From Agromyces allii (GTDB lineage Bacteria; Actinomycetota; Actinomycetes; Actinomycetales; Microbacteriaceae), in contig NZ_WBIN01000010.1 of assembly GCF_009749385.1 (NCBI RefSeq), positions 124,001 to 188,000 on the forward strand: a stretch of 64,000 bases of DNA. Reading direction: 5' to 3'. The translations under genes and the position numbers were made by a program. Each line of letters starts with the position of its first letter. Within the stretch, counting starts at the first letter, position 1. The notes beneath the pieces are model-generated. The model made no database searches and was not told where the DNA came from. It saw only the letters and a list, made by a program, of their open reading frames with translations. This document shows, piece after piece, positions 33,636 through 42,346 of the stretch.

Positions 33636-34228
33636 GCGAGGGCTCCTTCACGGGCGACGGATGCCGCGGCGGGGGTGGTTGCGTGCGTGCTTGCTGCCGC
33701 GCTCGCGGGGACCGAGCCGGTGTCGACCGGAACCCCGCCGACGTGCTTGCGGAACCCGTGGATGCCGACCTCGGCCGGCGGCAGCGTCGTGTCGAACTGC
33801 GGCTCGTACCCCTCGCGCAGGTAGAGCGAGACGGCCTCGGGCTGACGCGGGCCGGTGGTCAGGTAGATGTCGGTGTAGCCCAGTCGACGCGCCTCGGCCT
33901 CGAGGGCGGCGACGACCCGGCCGGCGAGGCCCTGGCCGCGACGGTCGGCGCGGGTCCAGATGCGCTTGAGCTCGGCCGTGCGCTCGTCGTAGCGGCGGAA
34001 CGCGCCGCCGGCGATCGGCGTCTCGACGCCGTCGACGAACTCGACGAGCACGAGGAAGGCACCGGACGGCAGTGCGAACTCCTGCACCGGGTAGCGGTTG
34101 ATCTCCACGCTCGCGACCTCACCGAAGAGGTCGCCGTAGCGTGCGTCGTATTCGCGCTCGAGGTCATCGAGCAGCGGTCTGGCCAGCGGGTCGTCCGCGG
34201 CGATGAACCGCACGATCGTGTCGCTCAT
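33632..34228 (-). CDS. GNAT-family N-acetyltransferase leading the amino-acid transporter operon
   Basis: 198 residues. The GNAT core shows AELKRIWTRADRRGQGLAGRVV (acetyl-CoA loop) and ...YTDIYLTTGPRQPEAVSLYLREGYEP (C-terminal strands). The ATG at 34228 has GGAGG upstream. It heads the operon GNAT-permease-ATPase-SBP, so it may acetylate the imported amino acid or a toxic analogue. The last 30 residues are Ala/Thr-rich. Confidence 0.9.
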   Translation of the reverse strand: MSDTIVRFIAADDPLARPLLDDLEREYDARYGDLFGEVASVEINRYPVQEFALPSGAFLVLVEFVDGVETPIAGGAFRRYDERTAELKRIWTRADRRGQGLAGRVVAALEAEARRLGYTDIYLTTGPRQPEAVSLYLREGYEPQFDTTLPPAEVGIHGFRKHVGGVPVDTGSVPASAAASTHATTPAAASVAREGALA

Positions 34229-34354
34229 CGGTGCCTCCTTCGCGTGTCGGCCGGGCGGTGTCCCCGGGGTGAGCACGAAGGTACGAAGGCGGTCGGCCCG
34301 CCCGCAATCGCGGTGGACACGCGGTGTCCGATGACGTCACCGACCGTCACGCTC

Positions 34355-34403
34355 GGGCGTTTCAGGGCGTTTCGAGGCCGTTTCGCGGCGTTCGCGTGCG
34401 TTC
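34355..34403. repeat. Short imperfect repeats of GCGTTTCG in a divergent intergenic region
   Basis: About five tandem imperfect copies of a 9-11-bp unit (GGGCGTTTCAG, GGCGTTTCGAG, GCCGTTTCGCG, GCGTTCGCG, GCGTTCGG) lie between the GNAT operon and the Stealth gene. They could be protein-binding boxes or simply slippage. A TAGAAT -10-like box for the Stealth gene follows at 34460-34465. Confidence 0.5.
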
Positions 34404-34475
34404 GGCCGCGTCATCCGGCGCAATGCACGTGACGATATCGGTCGTTCAGGCGGCGGCCGTAGAATCGAGGTTCCG

Positions 34476-36305
34476 ATGAGCTTCGTGCGGCTCCCAGACA
34501 TTCAGGAGTCCAGCTACGTGACGACGAACGACCTCGAACCCCAGTCCGACCGCAAGCGCGGGAGCGACGACGAGCGCAACCGCGATCGCGGCCATGACCG
34601 CCTCGCCGATCGCGCCGCCTCCTTCGCGCGCACCGATCCCTCGAGCCAGCCGCCCCTGCGCATCTCGGATGCCGCAGAGCTCGTGCTCGTGACCTCGCCG
34701 CCGCGCGACCCTCGCTTCGACCGCGACGACATCGTCATGCGCAAGGGGCAGTACGCACTGCGCAACGGACACCTCACCCCGCGCGAGTCGATGATCGAGG
34801 ACCTGTGCGCGCTCGGAGCCGCCCTCGACGAGGCCGGCATCGGCTTCCTGCTCGTGCGCGGCAACGACGAGCGCCTGGTGATCGCCGTCGACCGCGCCGA
34901 CCGCAAGGCCGTGACGCGCGCCCTCGCCGAGGCGTTCGCGACCGAACCGTTCTACGCCGAGACCGTCGAGCCGGCCCGCAACGGCGGCGCCTACCCGGTG
35001 CTGCTCGCCGACGGGCGGCTGTCGGGCCACCGCAAGGCGTCGGTCGTGCGCATCCACCGCCCCCGCGTCGAGCCGGTCGGCCGTCTGCGCTACGGTGCCG
35101 AGACCGGCGTGCAGCTGGAGTTCTGGCGGTTCGGCGACGACACCATCGAGGCGCCGCACGAGAACGCGCTCATGCGCCGCACGCTCCCCCGCTCCGAGGC
35201 GATCGACGACGTCGTGCACCTGCACGGCCGCGACTGGCCCACGCTCGAGCACATGTTCACGCCGCTCGCGAGCGACGTCGACTTCGACATCGACCTCGTC
35301 TTCTCGTGGGTCGACGGCTCGAGCGACGAGTTCGTGCGCGAGCGCGCGAAGCGCATGGCCAGCTACGTCGTCGGCGACGGCGACGACTCCGAGGCCCGCT
35401 ACCGGCAGATCGACGAACTCAAGTACGCCCTGCGGTCGGTGCACCTGTTCGCCCCGTGGATCAGGCGCATCTTCATCGCGACCGATTCGCCGGCGCCCGA
35501 GTGGCTGGCGCGGCATCCGAAGGTCACCATCGTGCGCAGCGAGGAGATGTTCGCCGACACCTCGGTGCTGCCCACGCACAACTCGCACGCCGTCGAGAGC
35601 CAGCTGCACAACATCGAGGGCCTCGCCGAGCACTTCCTCTACTCGAACGACGACATGTTCTTCGGGCGCCCGGTCTCACCCGACCTGTTCTTCTCGCCCG
35701 GCGGCATCACGAAGTTCGTCGAGGCGGCGACCCGCATCGGACTCGGCGACACCCACCCCGGCCGCTCGGGCTTCGAGAACGCCGCACGCGTCAACCGCGC
35801 CCTGCTGCGCGACCGCTTCGGCAAGGTCACGACGCGCCACCTCGAGCACTGCGCGGCGCCCCTGCGCAAGTCGGGCATGGCCGACCTCGAGGCCGCGTTC
35901 CCCGAGGAGTTCCGACGCACGGCCGCGAGCCGCTTCCGCTCGGCGACCGACATCTCGGTCACGAACTCGCTCTACCACTACTACGCGCTGCTCACCGGGC
36001 GCGCGGTCGTGCAGACCGACGCGCGCGTGAAGTACATCGAGACCACGCTGAAGCGCGCCCTGCCTGCGATGCGCCGGCTGCTGAAGCGCCGCGACCAGGA
36101 CATGTTCTGCCTCAACGACGGCAGCAAGCCCGAGATCTCGGTCGAGGAGCGCACTGCGGCGGTCACCGAGTTCCTCGAGCACTACTTCCCGTTCCCCGCC
36201 CCATGGGAGAAGGCGACGGATGCCTCTGGCGCGCCACTGCTCTCGGCCTCGACGCCGGCCGGCTCGCCGCCCGCCGCGCCCTCGGTGCCCGACCTCACCG
36301 CCTGA
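34476..36305 (+). CDS. Stealth-family sugar-phosphate transferase (capsule/cell-wall polysaccharide phosphotransferase)
   Basis: 609 residues with all four Stealth conserved regions. CR1 is DFDIDLVFSWVDGSS (about residues 270-284). CR2 is RYRQIDELKYALRSVHLFAPWIRRIFIATDS through HFLYSNDDMFFGRPV. CR3 is THPGRSGFENAARVNRALL...HLEHCAAPL, and CR4 follows near YIETTLKRALPAMRRLLKRRD. Family members transfer sugar-1-phosphate units to glycans such as capsules. The N-terminal 250 residues are a less conserved domain. It has its own promoter region and stands alone; no other polysaccharide genes are adjacent. Confidence 0.9.
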   Translation: MSFVRLPDIQESSYVTTNDLEPQSDRKRGSDDERNRDRGHDRLADRAASFARTDPSSQPPLRISDAAELVLVTSPPRDPRFDRDDIVMRKGQYALRNGHLTPRESMIEDLCALGAALDEAGIGFLLVRGNDERLVIAVDRADRKAVTRALAEAFATEPFYAETVEPARNGGAYPVLLADGRLSGHRKASVVRIHRPRVEPVGRLRYGAETGVQLEFWRFGDDTIEAPHENALMRRTLPRSEAIDDVVHLHGRDWPTLEHMFTPLASDVDFDIDLVFSWVDGSSDEFVRERAKRMASYVVGDGDDSEARYRQIDELKYALRSVHLFAPWIRRIFIATDSPAPEWLARHPKVTIVRSEEMFADTSVLPTHNSHAVESQLHNIEGLAEHFLYSNDDMFFGRPVSPDLFFSPGGITKFVEAATRIGLGDTHPGRSGFENAARVNRALLRDRFGKVTTRHLEHCAAPLRKSGMADLEAAFPEEFRRTAASRFRSATDISVTNSLYHYYALLTGRAVVQTDARVKYIETTLKRALPAMRRLLKRRDQDMFCLNDGSKPEISVEERTAAVTEFLEHYFPFPAPWEKATDASGAPLLSASTPAGSPPAAPSVPDLTA

Positions 36306-36328
36306 GGCGCCCGCACGCCCGCGCCCGT

Positions 36329-36354
36329 GTGCGGCGCTCCGCGCCGCGCCGCAC
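36329..36354. terminator. Bidirectional stem-loop between convergent genes
   Basis: GTGCGGCGC (36329-36337) pairs with GCGCCGCAC (36346-36354) across an 8-base loop. It lies between the convergent Stealth and metallophosphoesterase genes. There is no T-run. The surrounding 36356-36430 stretch has further GC-rich inverted repeats around the CGGATGCC word. Confidence 0.55.
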
Positions 36355-36483
36355 CTGCGGAACTCCGGATGCCGGCTCCGGCACGCCGCGGATCCGCGCC
36401 GGGTGACGGCGCGTCCGCGTCGACATCCGGAGTTGCGCCGATGAACGGGCGCGCGGCGAACCGCGGGACCTAAGCGGCAGGGG

Positions 36484-37440
36484 TCAGCGGGAGAGCACCG
36501 GGATCGGCATGGTGAACGGCGGGTCCTTCGGCACCGGTGGCGCCGCGACATCCGCGATCGAGATGCCGTCGGCCGCGAGTCGGCGGGCGCTCTCGGCGGC
36601 GTCGATCCAGTCGAGGGCGGGCGTCGCGCCCAGCGGCACGACCGAGTGCAGCACGGTCGACGGGTACACGTGAATGAGGTTGAAGGCGCGCGCGCCGTCG
36701 CGGCCGCGGGTGCCGCCGACGGGCACGTTGAGGTCTTGCGTGTAGCAGCTGGCCGACGCGACCGACACGGGCACGCCCGCGAACATCGCCGTCGACGAGT
36801 AGTGCAGGTGCCCGGCGATGATCGAGCGGATGTCGCTGCCCTCGACGACCTCGGCGAGACCGGACTGCTCGCGCAGCTCGACCGACACCGCGAGGTCGAG
36901 CACGCTCGGCACGGGCGGGTGGTGCATGGCGAGGATCGTGCCGTGCGGCGCCGGGATCGAGAGCTCCTCGGCGAGCCAGTCGAGCTGGTCGGCCGAGACC
37001 TCGCCGTGGTGGTGCCCGGGCACGGTCGAGTCGAGCGTGATGACCCGCAGGCCGTTGACGTCGTCGACGCGGTCGACCGACCGGTATCCGCCGACCTCGT
37101 CGTCGAGCAGGCCCTTGCGGAAGGCCGCCCGGTCGTCGTGGTTGCCCATGACCCAGATCACCTGCGACCCGAGGCGCTCGGCCACGGGGTCGACGATCCG
37201 GCGGATGCGGTCGTACGCGTCGGGCTCGCCCTTGTCGGCCAGGTCGCCCGTGAAGACGATCGCCTCGGGGCGCCCGCCCGAGGCCTCGAACTCGTCGAAG
37301 AGCGTGCGCAGGTGCTGCTCGCTGGCCACGCGATCGTAGAGGCTGCCGCCGCCGGCGAGCAGGTGCGTGTCGCTGATGTGCAGCAGGAAATGGAGCGGCC
37401 GAGGGTATTCGGCGATCCGGGTGTTCACGGGGAGTCCCAT
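36484..37440 (-). CDS. Metallophosphoesterase, CpdA/class III cyclic-nucleotide phosphodiesterase-like
   Basis: 318 residues. The metal ligands of calcineurin-type phosphoesterases appear in order: ISDTHL, FTGDLADKG, MGNHDD, ...LAMHHPP and AGHLHYSS. This set and size fits class III cAMP phosphodiesterases or related phosphodiesterases of lipids and nucleotides. The ATG at 37440 precedes a plausible soluble N-terminus; the longer reading to 37497 lacks a ribosome site. It is single and convergent to the Stealth gene. Confidence 0.9.
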   Translation of the reverse strand: MGLPVNTRIAEYPRPLHFLLHISDTHLLAGGGSLYDRVASEQHLRTLFDEFEASGGRPEAIVFTGDLADKGEPDAYDRIRRIVDPVAERLGSQVIWVMGNHDDRAAFRKGLLDDEVGGYRSVDRVDDVNGLRVITLDSTVPGHHHGEVSADQLDWLAEELSIPAPHGTILAMHHPPVPSVLDLAVSVELREQSGLAEVVEGSDIRSIIAGHLHYSSTAMFAGVPVSVASASCYTQDLNVPVGGTRGRDGARAFNLIHVYPSTVLHSVVPLGATPALDWIDAAESARRLAADGISIADVAAPPVPKDPPFTMPIPVLSR

Positions 37441-37560
37441 CGATCGGCTGTGACGCACGACGTCGGGCGTCGCGCTCAACCTAGCCGACCACGCCAATCT
37501 GAACGAGACATGAAGGCGGAGTGTGACCGAGTCGAAACCTCGCGGGCTCCGGATGCCGCG

Positions 37561-38004
37561 TCAGCCGTCGTCGCGTGCTGCCCGAGGATCGGTGGCCCTC
37601 GTGGTGGCCCGCCCGTTCGCCCGCGCTGAAGCTCCGCCCCGCACTGCGGCGGCACGCGCGAGGGGCACGAGCGCGAGCAGCAGCAGGGCGCCGAGCGCAT
37701 ACCCGACGAGGTCGAGCGGGTCGAACGAGCTGCCGAACACGAGCCGCAGGGGCGGCACGACGTCGACGAGGCGCGACGGGATGCCGGTGAGCTGCAGCAG
37801 CTCGACCGCGGCCGAGATGCCGAAGCCGGCCGAGGCGATGGCCCAGCCGGGCAGGCGCGGCCACGCGATCGCGACGAGGAGCCCGACGAGGCACGCGTAG
37901 AGCGCGCTCCCGGCGAGGTCGATCGCGACCGTGCGGTCGAGCAACTGCAGGGCGAGGCCCGCGAGCAGCACGACCGCAGCGGTCGCGGCGAGGATCAGCC
38001 GCAC
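37561..38004 (-). CDS. DUF2809 family membrane protein
   Basis: 147 residues with four hydrophobic helices and the DUF2809 landmarks: an acidic ISAAVELLQLTG helix, the RLVDVVPPLRLVFG loop and SSFDPLDLVGYALGALLLL. The function of the family is unknown; it is a small integral membrane protein. It ends in a basic, Arg/Ala-rich tail. The gene starts close after the DEAD-box helicase stop and may be co-transcribed with it. Confidence 0.85.
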   Translation of the reverse strand: MRLILAATAAVVLLAGLALQLLDRTVAIDLAGSALYACLVGLLVAIAWPRLPGWAIASAGFGISAAVELLQLTGIPSRLVDVVPPLRLVFGSSFDPLDLVGYALGALLLLALVPLARAAAVRGGASARANGRATTRATDPRAARDDG

Positions 38005-38010
38005 GGGCGA

Positions 38011-39981
38011 CTACTCGTCGCGCGTGCCCTTGTGGCGCGGCTTGCGGGAGGCGCCGTCGTCGCCGGCCGGGGCGTCGTCGTTCGAGCGCGCGGGCTTGTC
38101 GTCGTAGGAGCGGGCCGGCTTGTCGTCGTACGAACGGCGCGGCTTGTCGTCGCGGTCGAACGAGCGGCGAGGCCGGTCGTCGCGGTCGCCGTACGAGCGG
38201 CGCGGGCCGCCGTCGCGTCCGCCGTCACGACGCTGAGGGGCGCCGCGGTCGGGGCGCAGTTCGATGAGGCGTCCGCTGATGCGCGTGCCGTCGAGGCGCT
38301 CGAGCGTCTCGCGGGGCAGGTCGGCCGGCAGCTCGACGAGCGAGAAGTCGGGGCGGATCTGGATCGCACCGAAGTCTTCGCGGCGCAGGCCGCCCTCGTT
38401 GGCGAGCGCGCCGACGATCTGGCGCGGCTCGACCTTGTGGCGTCGCCCGACGGCGATGCGGTAGGTCGCGAGCTGGGGGCCGCCGCGCGAGCGACGGTCG
38501 CCGCCGCGGTCGTCGTCGTAGCGTCCGCCGCGCGAGCCGCCATCGCGCCCGCCACGGTCGTCGCGATCGCGGCTGCCGCGGTCGTCGCGCTCCTTCCACT
38601 CGCGCGCGGGGCGCACGGGCTCGGGCTCGAGCAGCAGCGGGGACTCGCCCTGCGCGACCACGGCGAGCGCCGCGGCCACGTCGACCTCGGGCACGTCGTG
38701 GTGCTTCATGTAGTGGCCGATGATGTCGCGGAAGCCCTCGATGCGCTCGGACTGCTCGAGCGCCGCGGTGATGCGGTCGTCGAAGCGCGAGAGGCGCGTG
38801 ACGTTGACGTCTTCGACGCTCGGGAGCTGCATCTGCGTGAGCTCCTGGCGGGTGGCCTTCTCGATCGCCGAAATGAGACGGCGCTCGCGGGGGGTCGCGA
38901 AGCTGATCGCGTCGCCGGTGCGGCCGGCGCGGCCGGTGCGGCCGATGCGGTGCACGTACGACTCGGTGTCGGTCGGGATGTCGTAGTTGACCACGTGCGA
39001 GATGCGCTCGACGTCGAGGCCGCGAGCCGCGACATCCGTCGCCACGAGGATGTCGAGCTTGCCCGACTTCAGCTGGTTGACGGTGCGCTCGCGCTGGGCC
39101 TGGGCGATGTCGCCGTTGATGGCCGCGGCGGAGTACCCGCGTGCGCGGAGCTTCTCGGCGAGTTCTTCGGTGACGCTCTTGGTGCGTACGAAGATGATCA
39201 TGCCCTCGAAGTTCTCGACCTCGAGGATGCGCGTGAGGGCGTCGATCTTCTGCTGGTGCGCGACGACGAGGTAGCGCTGCGTGATGGTCGAGGAGGTCGT
39301 GGTCTTGGTCTTGACCGTGATCTCTTCGGGGTTGTTCAGGTACTGCTTCGAGATGCGCCGGATGGCCGACGGCATGGTCGCCGAGAACAGGGCGACCTGC
39401 TTGTCGTCGGGGGTGTCGGCGAGGATCGTCTCGACGTCTTCGGCGAAGCCCATCTTGAGCATCTCGTCGGCCTCGTCGAGCACGAGGTACTTGAGCTCCG
39501 AGAGGTCGAGCGTGCCCTTGTCGAGGTGGTCCATGATGCGACCGGGCGTGCCGACGACGATGTGCACGCCGCGGCGCAGGGCCGAGAGCTGCACGCCGTA
39601 GCCCTGTCCGCCGTAGACGGGCAGGATGTGCACGCCGCGCATGCGCGACGCGTACTTCTCGAACGCCTCGCAGACCTGCAGGGCGAGCTCGCGCGTCGGA
39701 GCGAGCACGAGCGCCTGCGGGGTCTTCTGGGACTCGTCGAGTCGGGCGAGGATCGGCAGCGCGAAGGCGGCCGTCTTGCCGGTGCCGGTCTGGGCCAGGC
39801 CCACGACGTCGCGCCCTGCGAGGAGGGTCGGAATGGTAGCGGCCTGGATGGCCGAGGGAGTTTCATAGCCGACGTCGGAGAGGGCCTTGAGTACGGCGCC
39901 GTCGAGTCCGAGGTCGGCGAAGCTGATCGCGGCGGGCTCTTCAGGAGCCTCGGCCACGACGGGGTTTTCGCCGGAAGTCAC
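38011..39981 (-). CDS. deaD: DEAD-box ATP-dependent RNA helicase (DeaD/CsdA type)
   Basis: 656 residues. Motifs in order: Q motif (AISFADLGLDGAVLKALSDVGYETPSAIQ), Walker A AQTGTGKTAAFALP, PTRELALQV, DEAD, SAT, 'VATDVAARGLDVERISHVVNYDIP' and HRIGRTGRAGR. A DbpA-like RNA-binding domain (about 480-560) follows, then an Arg/Asp/Gly-rich tail with repeated DDKPRRSYDDKPARS units. Actinobacterial DeaD proteins unwind RNA in cold adaptation and ribosome assembly. The start is GTG at 39981; an ATG two bases upstream is out of frame. Confidence 0.95.
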   Translation of the reverse strand: MTSGENPVVAEAPEEPAAISFADLGLDGAVLKALSDVGYETPSAIQAATIPTLLAGRDVVGLAQTGTGKTAAFALPILARLDESQKTPQALVLAPTRELALQVCEAFEKYASRMRGVHILPVYGGQGYGVQLSALRRGVHIVVGTPGRIMDHLDKGTLDLSELKYLVLDEADEMLKMGFAEDVETILADTPDDKQVALFSATMPSAIRRISKQYLNNPEEITVKTKTTTSSTITQRYLVVAHQQKIDALTRILEVENFEGMIIFVRTKSVTEELAEKLRARGYSAAAINGDIAQAQRERTVNQLKSGKLDILVATDVAARGLDVERISHVVNYDIPTDTESYVHRIGRTGRAGRTGDAISFATPRERRLISAIEKATRQELTQMQLPSVEDVNVTRLSRFDDRITAALEQSERIEGFRDIIGHYMKHHDVPEVDVAAALAVVAQGESPLLLEPEPVRPAREWKERDDRGSRDRDDRGGRDGGSRGGRYDDDRGGDRRSRGGPQLATYRIAVGRRHKVEPRQIVGALANEGGLRREDFGAIQIRPDFSLVELPADLPRETLERLDGTRISGRLIELRPDRGAPQRRDGGRDGGPRRSYGDRDDRPRRSFDRDDKPRRSYDDKPARSYDDKPARSNDDAPAGDDGASRKPRHKGTRDE

Positions 39982-40093
39982 ATTTCAGCCTAGTCCTGTC
40001 GCCTGTGAGGCGGCAGGGTGCGCCCTGGGCGGCTCGGTCGGTGGTACCGTGGCGCGGATTTCACCGTTGAAACGCGCCCGAGAACGAGGACCC

Positions 40094-41185
40094 ATGAGCC
40101 GCCCCGACGACCCCGCCGCCGCCCCGACCGTCGGCGTCCGCGCCGGCCGCTTCGTCGCCGAGCGCGAGCTCACCTCGACGGTCGCCCTGTGCGGTCCCGA
40201 TGGGCGCCTCGACCCCGCGGCCGTCGGCTGGACCCGCACCCCGCTGCACGACACCTCGGGCATCGACGGACGCCGGGTGTGGGGCCGCAACAAGCGCTGG
40301 GAGTACTGGGGCGTGATGACGCCGACGCACGTGCTCGCCGTCACCGTCTCGTCGATCGACTACGCGGCGGTGCACGCCGTGCTCGTGTACGACCGTCGCG
40401 ATGGGCGGGTGATCGACCGCACCGCGATCGCGCCGTTCGGTCGCGGGGCGACCCTGCCCGCGTCGCTCGGCGACGGCCCGGCGGCGGCCCGCGCCCGCGG
40501 GCTCGCGATCGACATCGCCGACGCGCAGCGCGACGGCGTCGACGGCACGCTGCTCAGGGCGACGGTCTCGGGCGCCGAGGGCGTGCGGTTCGAGGTGTTC
40601 GCCGAGCGACCGGCGGGGCACGAGGCCCTCGGCGTGGTCGTGCCCTGGTCGAGCACGCGCTTCCAGTACACCGTGAAGGATGTCGCGCGCCCGGCGACCG
40701 GCTGGGTCGAGGTCGACTCAGCGGCCGGGGTCGAGCGCACCGAGGTCGTGGCCGGCGAGAGCTGGGCCGTGCTCGACCACGGCCGCGGGCGCTGGCCGTA
40801 CCGCATGGTCTGGAACTGGGGCGCCGGCTCCGGCACGGTCGACGGCCGCACGGTCGGGCTGCAGCTCGGCGCCAAGTGGACCGACGACACCGGTTCGACC
40901 GAGAACGCCGTCGTCGTCGACGGGCGCCTGCACAAGATCGGCGAGGAGCTCGACTGGGTCTACGACGAGGCCGACTGGCTCGCGCCGTGGCGCGTCCACG
41001 GCGCGACGGCCGACCTGCGATTCGAACCGTTCTGGGATCGCGTGAGCGCGACCGAGCTCGTCGTCTTCGGCTCGCACGGGCACCAGTGCTTCGGCTCCTG
41101 GTCGGGCTGGGTCGAGGTCGACGGCGAGCGGCTCGAGGTCGACGGGCTGGTCGGCTGGGCCGAGGACGTGCGCAACCGCTGGTGA
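40094..41185 (+). CDS. DUF2804 domain-containing protein
   Basis: 363 residues matching the DUF2804 layout: REL..TVALCGPDGRLDPAAVGWTR near the start, HDTSGIDGRRVWGRNKRWEYWGVMTP, a central AVLDHGRGRWPYRMVWNWGAGSG, and an ending FGSHGHQCFGSWSGWV. A CGAGGA site lies before the ATG. The role of the family is unknown; the fold resembles lipocalin-like hydroxyneurosporene synthase proteins. It runs towards the tocopherol-cyclase-like gene, which is a related beta-rich fold. Confidence 0.88.
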   Translation: MSRPDDPAAAPTVGVRAGRFVAERELTSTVALCGPDGRLDPAAVGWTRTPLHDTSGIDGRRVWGRNKRWEYWGVMTPTHVLAVTVSSIDYAAVHAVLVYDRRDGRVIDRTAIAPFGRGATLPASLGDGPAAARARGLAIDIADAQRDGVDGTLLRATVSGAEGVRFEVFAERPAGHEALGVVVPWSSTRFQYTVKDVARPATGWVEVDSAAGVERTEVVAGESWAVLDHGRGRWPYRMVWNWGAGSGTVDGRTVGLQLGAKWTDDTGSTENAVVVDGRLHKIGEELDWVYDEADWLAPWRVHGATADLRFEPFWDRVSATELVVFGSHGHQCFGSWSGWVEVDGERLEVDGLVGWAEDVRNRW

Positions 41186-41193
41186 GGGCGAGT

Positions 41194-41209
41194 GGATGCC
41201 GCGACATCC
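41194..41209. terminator. Head-to-head pair of the dispersed word just after a stop codon
   Basis: GGATGCCGCGACATCC follows the DUF2804 stop by eight bases; GGATG pairs with CATCC across a CCGCGA loop. The stem is short, so terminator activity is uncertain, but the position and content match the stem-loop at 30327-30361. Confidence 0.4.
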
Positions 41210-41308
41210 GCGCTTCAGGCGAACACGCGCTGCTCAGGATGTTGCGCGCCGAATCGGCCTGACTCGCGTTCGTTTTCCTGATCCGAGGGCGAGCGGATGT
41301 ATCGGCGG

Positions 41309-42325
41309 CTACAGCGCGAGCAGCCGCTCGGTGTCGCCGAACACCTCGAGCCCCGCGCACGCCGCGGTGCCGGCGAGCAGCACCCGCCCGTCGTGGTCGA
41401 GGTGGCGGAACGCGATGCTCGCGTCGAGCGTCTCTTCGACCCGCTGGTGCATCGCCGTGCGGAGCGGCGCGTGCAGCAGTCCGCCGCGCACGCGCTCGGC
41501 GTCGAGCTCGAGCACGCCGTCCGGCCCGGTGACGCTCCAGCGCACGTGGGTGTCGTCGATCGAGAGGCGCGTCTCCTTCGAGCGGTTGTACGTGGTCCAC
41601 CGGTGGAGGCGGCCGCTGTGGCGCAGCCCCACGATCGAGCCGCGGAACGCCCGCCCGAGCCACGGGATGATCGCGATCGAGGCGATGAGCGAGGCATCCG
41701 TTCCGTCGCCGATCTCGGTGTCGAGGTGGTTGCTGGCCATCCACACGTACCCGGCCGGGAACGCCTTGCCCCAGTCCTTCTCGAGGTAGCCGCGGCCGCC
41801 GTCGAAGCTCGCGGGCCGGCCCTCGATCTCGATCTCGCCGGCGAGGCCGTGCCCGAACGAGACGATGCCGTGGAAGCACTCCATGGCGGGCACGAGGCCG
41901 TACCAGCCCATGATGCCGGGCTCGCGCGCGGTGACCGGCCACGGCTCGAGCGGGGTGGCGTAGGCGATCTCGCCGCGCAGCTGCGGCAGGTCGAGGGTCA
42001 TGCCGCTGGGCGAGAAGCGGTTCGGTCCGACGCGCACGTCGAACTCCCGGTCGGATGCCGCGAACTCGCCGACCTCGAACCGGTGGTACCAACTGCGCCC
42101 GGTGAGTCCGTCGAGCACCTGCACGAACGCCTCGTCGGTGCTCGCCCCGGTCGTCGAATCGGCGCCGATGCCCCGGAACACCCCGGGGATCACGGCCCAC
42201 CGCTGTGCGCGGTCGGCCGTGACCACCTTGTTGTACCAGCCCTCGAAGTAGCCCTTCGTCACCCCGTCGCCGTGGAACGCCTCAGGGTGACGCACTCCAC
42301 GCACATAGGCCGCCGGGCTCCGCAT
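41309..42325 (-). CDS. Tocopherol-cyclase-like (hydroxyneurosporene-synthase-fold) protein
   Basis: 338 residues with the tocopherol cyclase signatures FEGWYNKVV near the N-terminus, GGRGYLEKDWGKAFPAGYVWMASNH in the centre and multiple Trp/His-rich beta strands. In plants the family cyclises tocopherol precursors; bacterial members are of unknown role and lack plastid context. The ATG at 42325 begins directly after the MMPL stop region (21 bp away), so the two could be one operon. No prenylquinone genes are seen nearby. Confidence 0.85.
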   Translation of the reverse strand: MRSPAAYVRGVRHPEAFHGDGVTKGYFEGWYNKVVTADRAQRWAVIPGVFRGIGADSTTGASTDEAFVQVLDGLTGRSWYHRFEVGEFAASDREFDVRVGPNRFSPSGMTLDLPQLRGEIAYATPLEPWPVTAREPGIMGWYGLVPAMECFHGIVSFGHGLAGEIEIEGRPASFDGGRGYLEKDWGKAFPAGYVWMASNHLDTEIGDGTDASLIASIAIIPWLGRAFRGSIVGLRHSGRLHRWTTYNRSKETRLSIDDTHVRWSVTGPDGVLELDAERVRGGLLHAPLRTAMHQRVEETLDASIAFRHLDHDGRVLLAGTAACAGLEVFGDTERLLAL

Positions 42326-42346
42326 GGGGCGAGCCTAGGGCCCGGC

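Noticed and set aside
39981-39983. ATG at 39983 as start of the DEAD-box helicase
   Set aside because: It is out of frame with the helicase; the in-frame GTG at 39981 is used.
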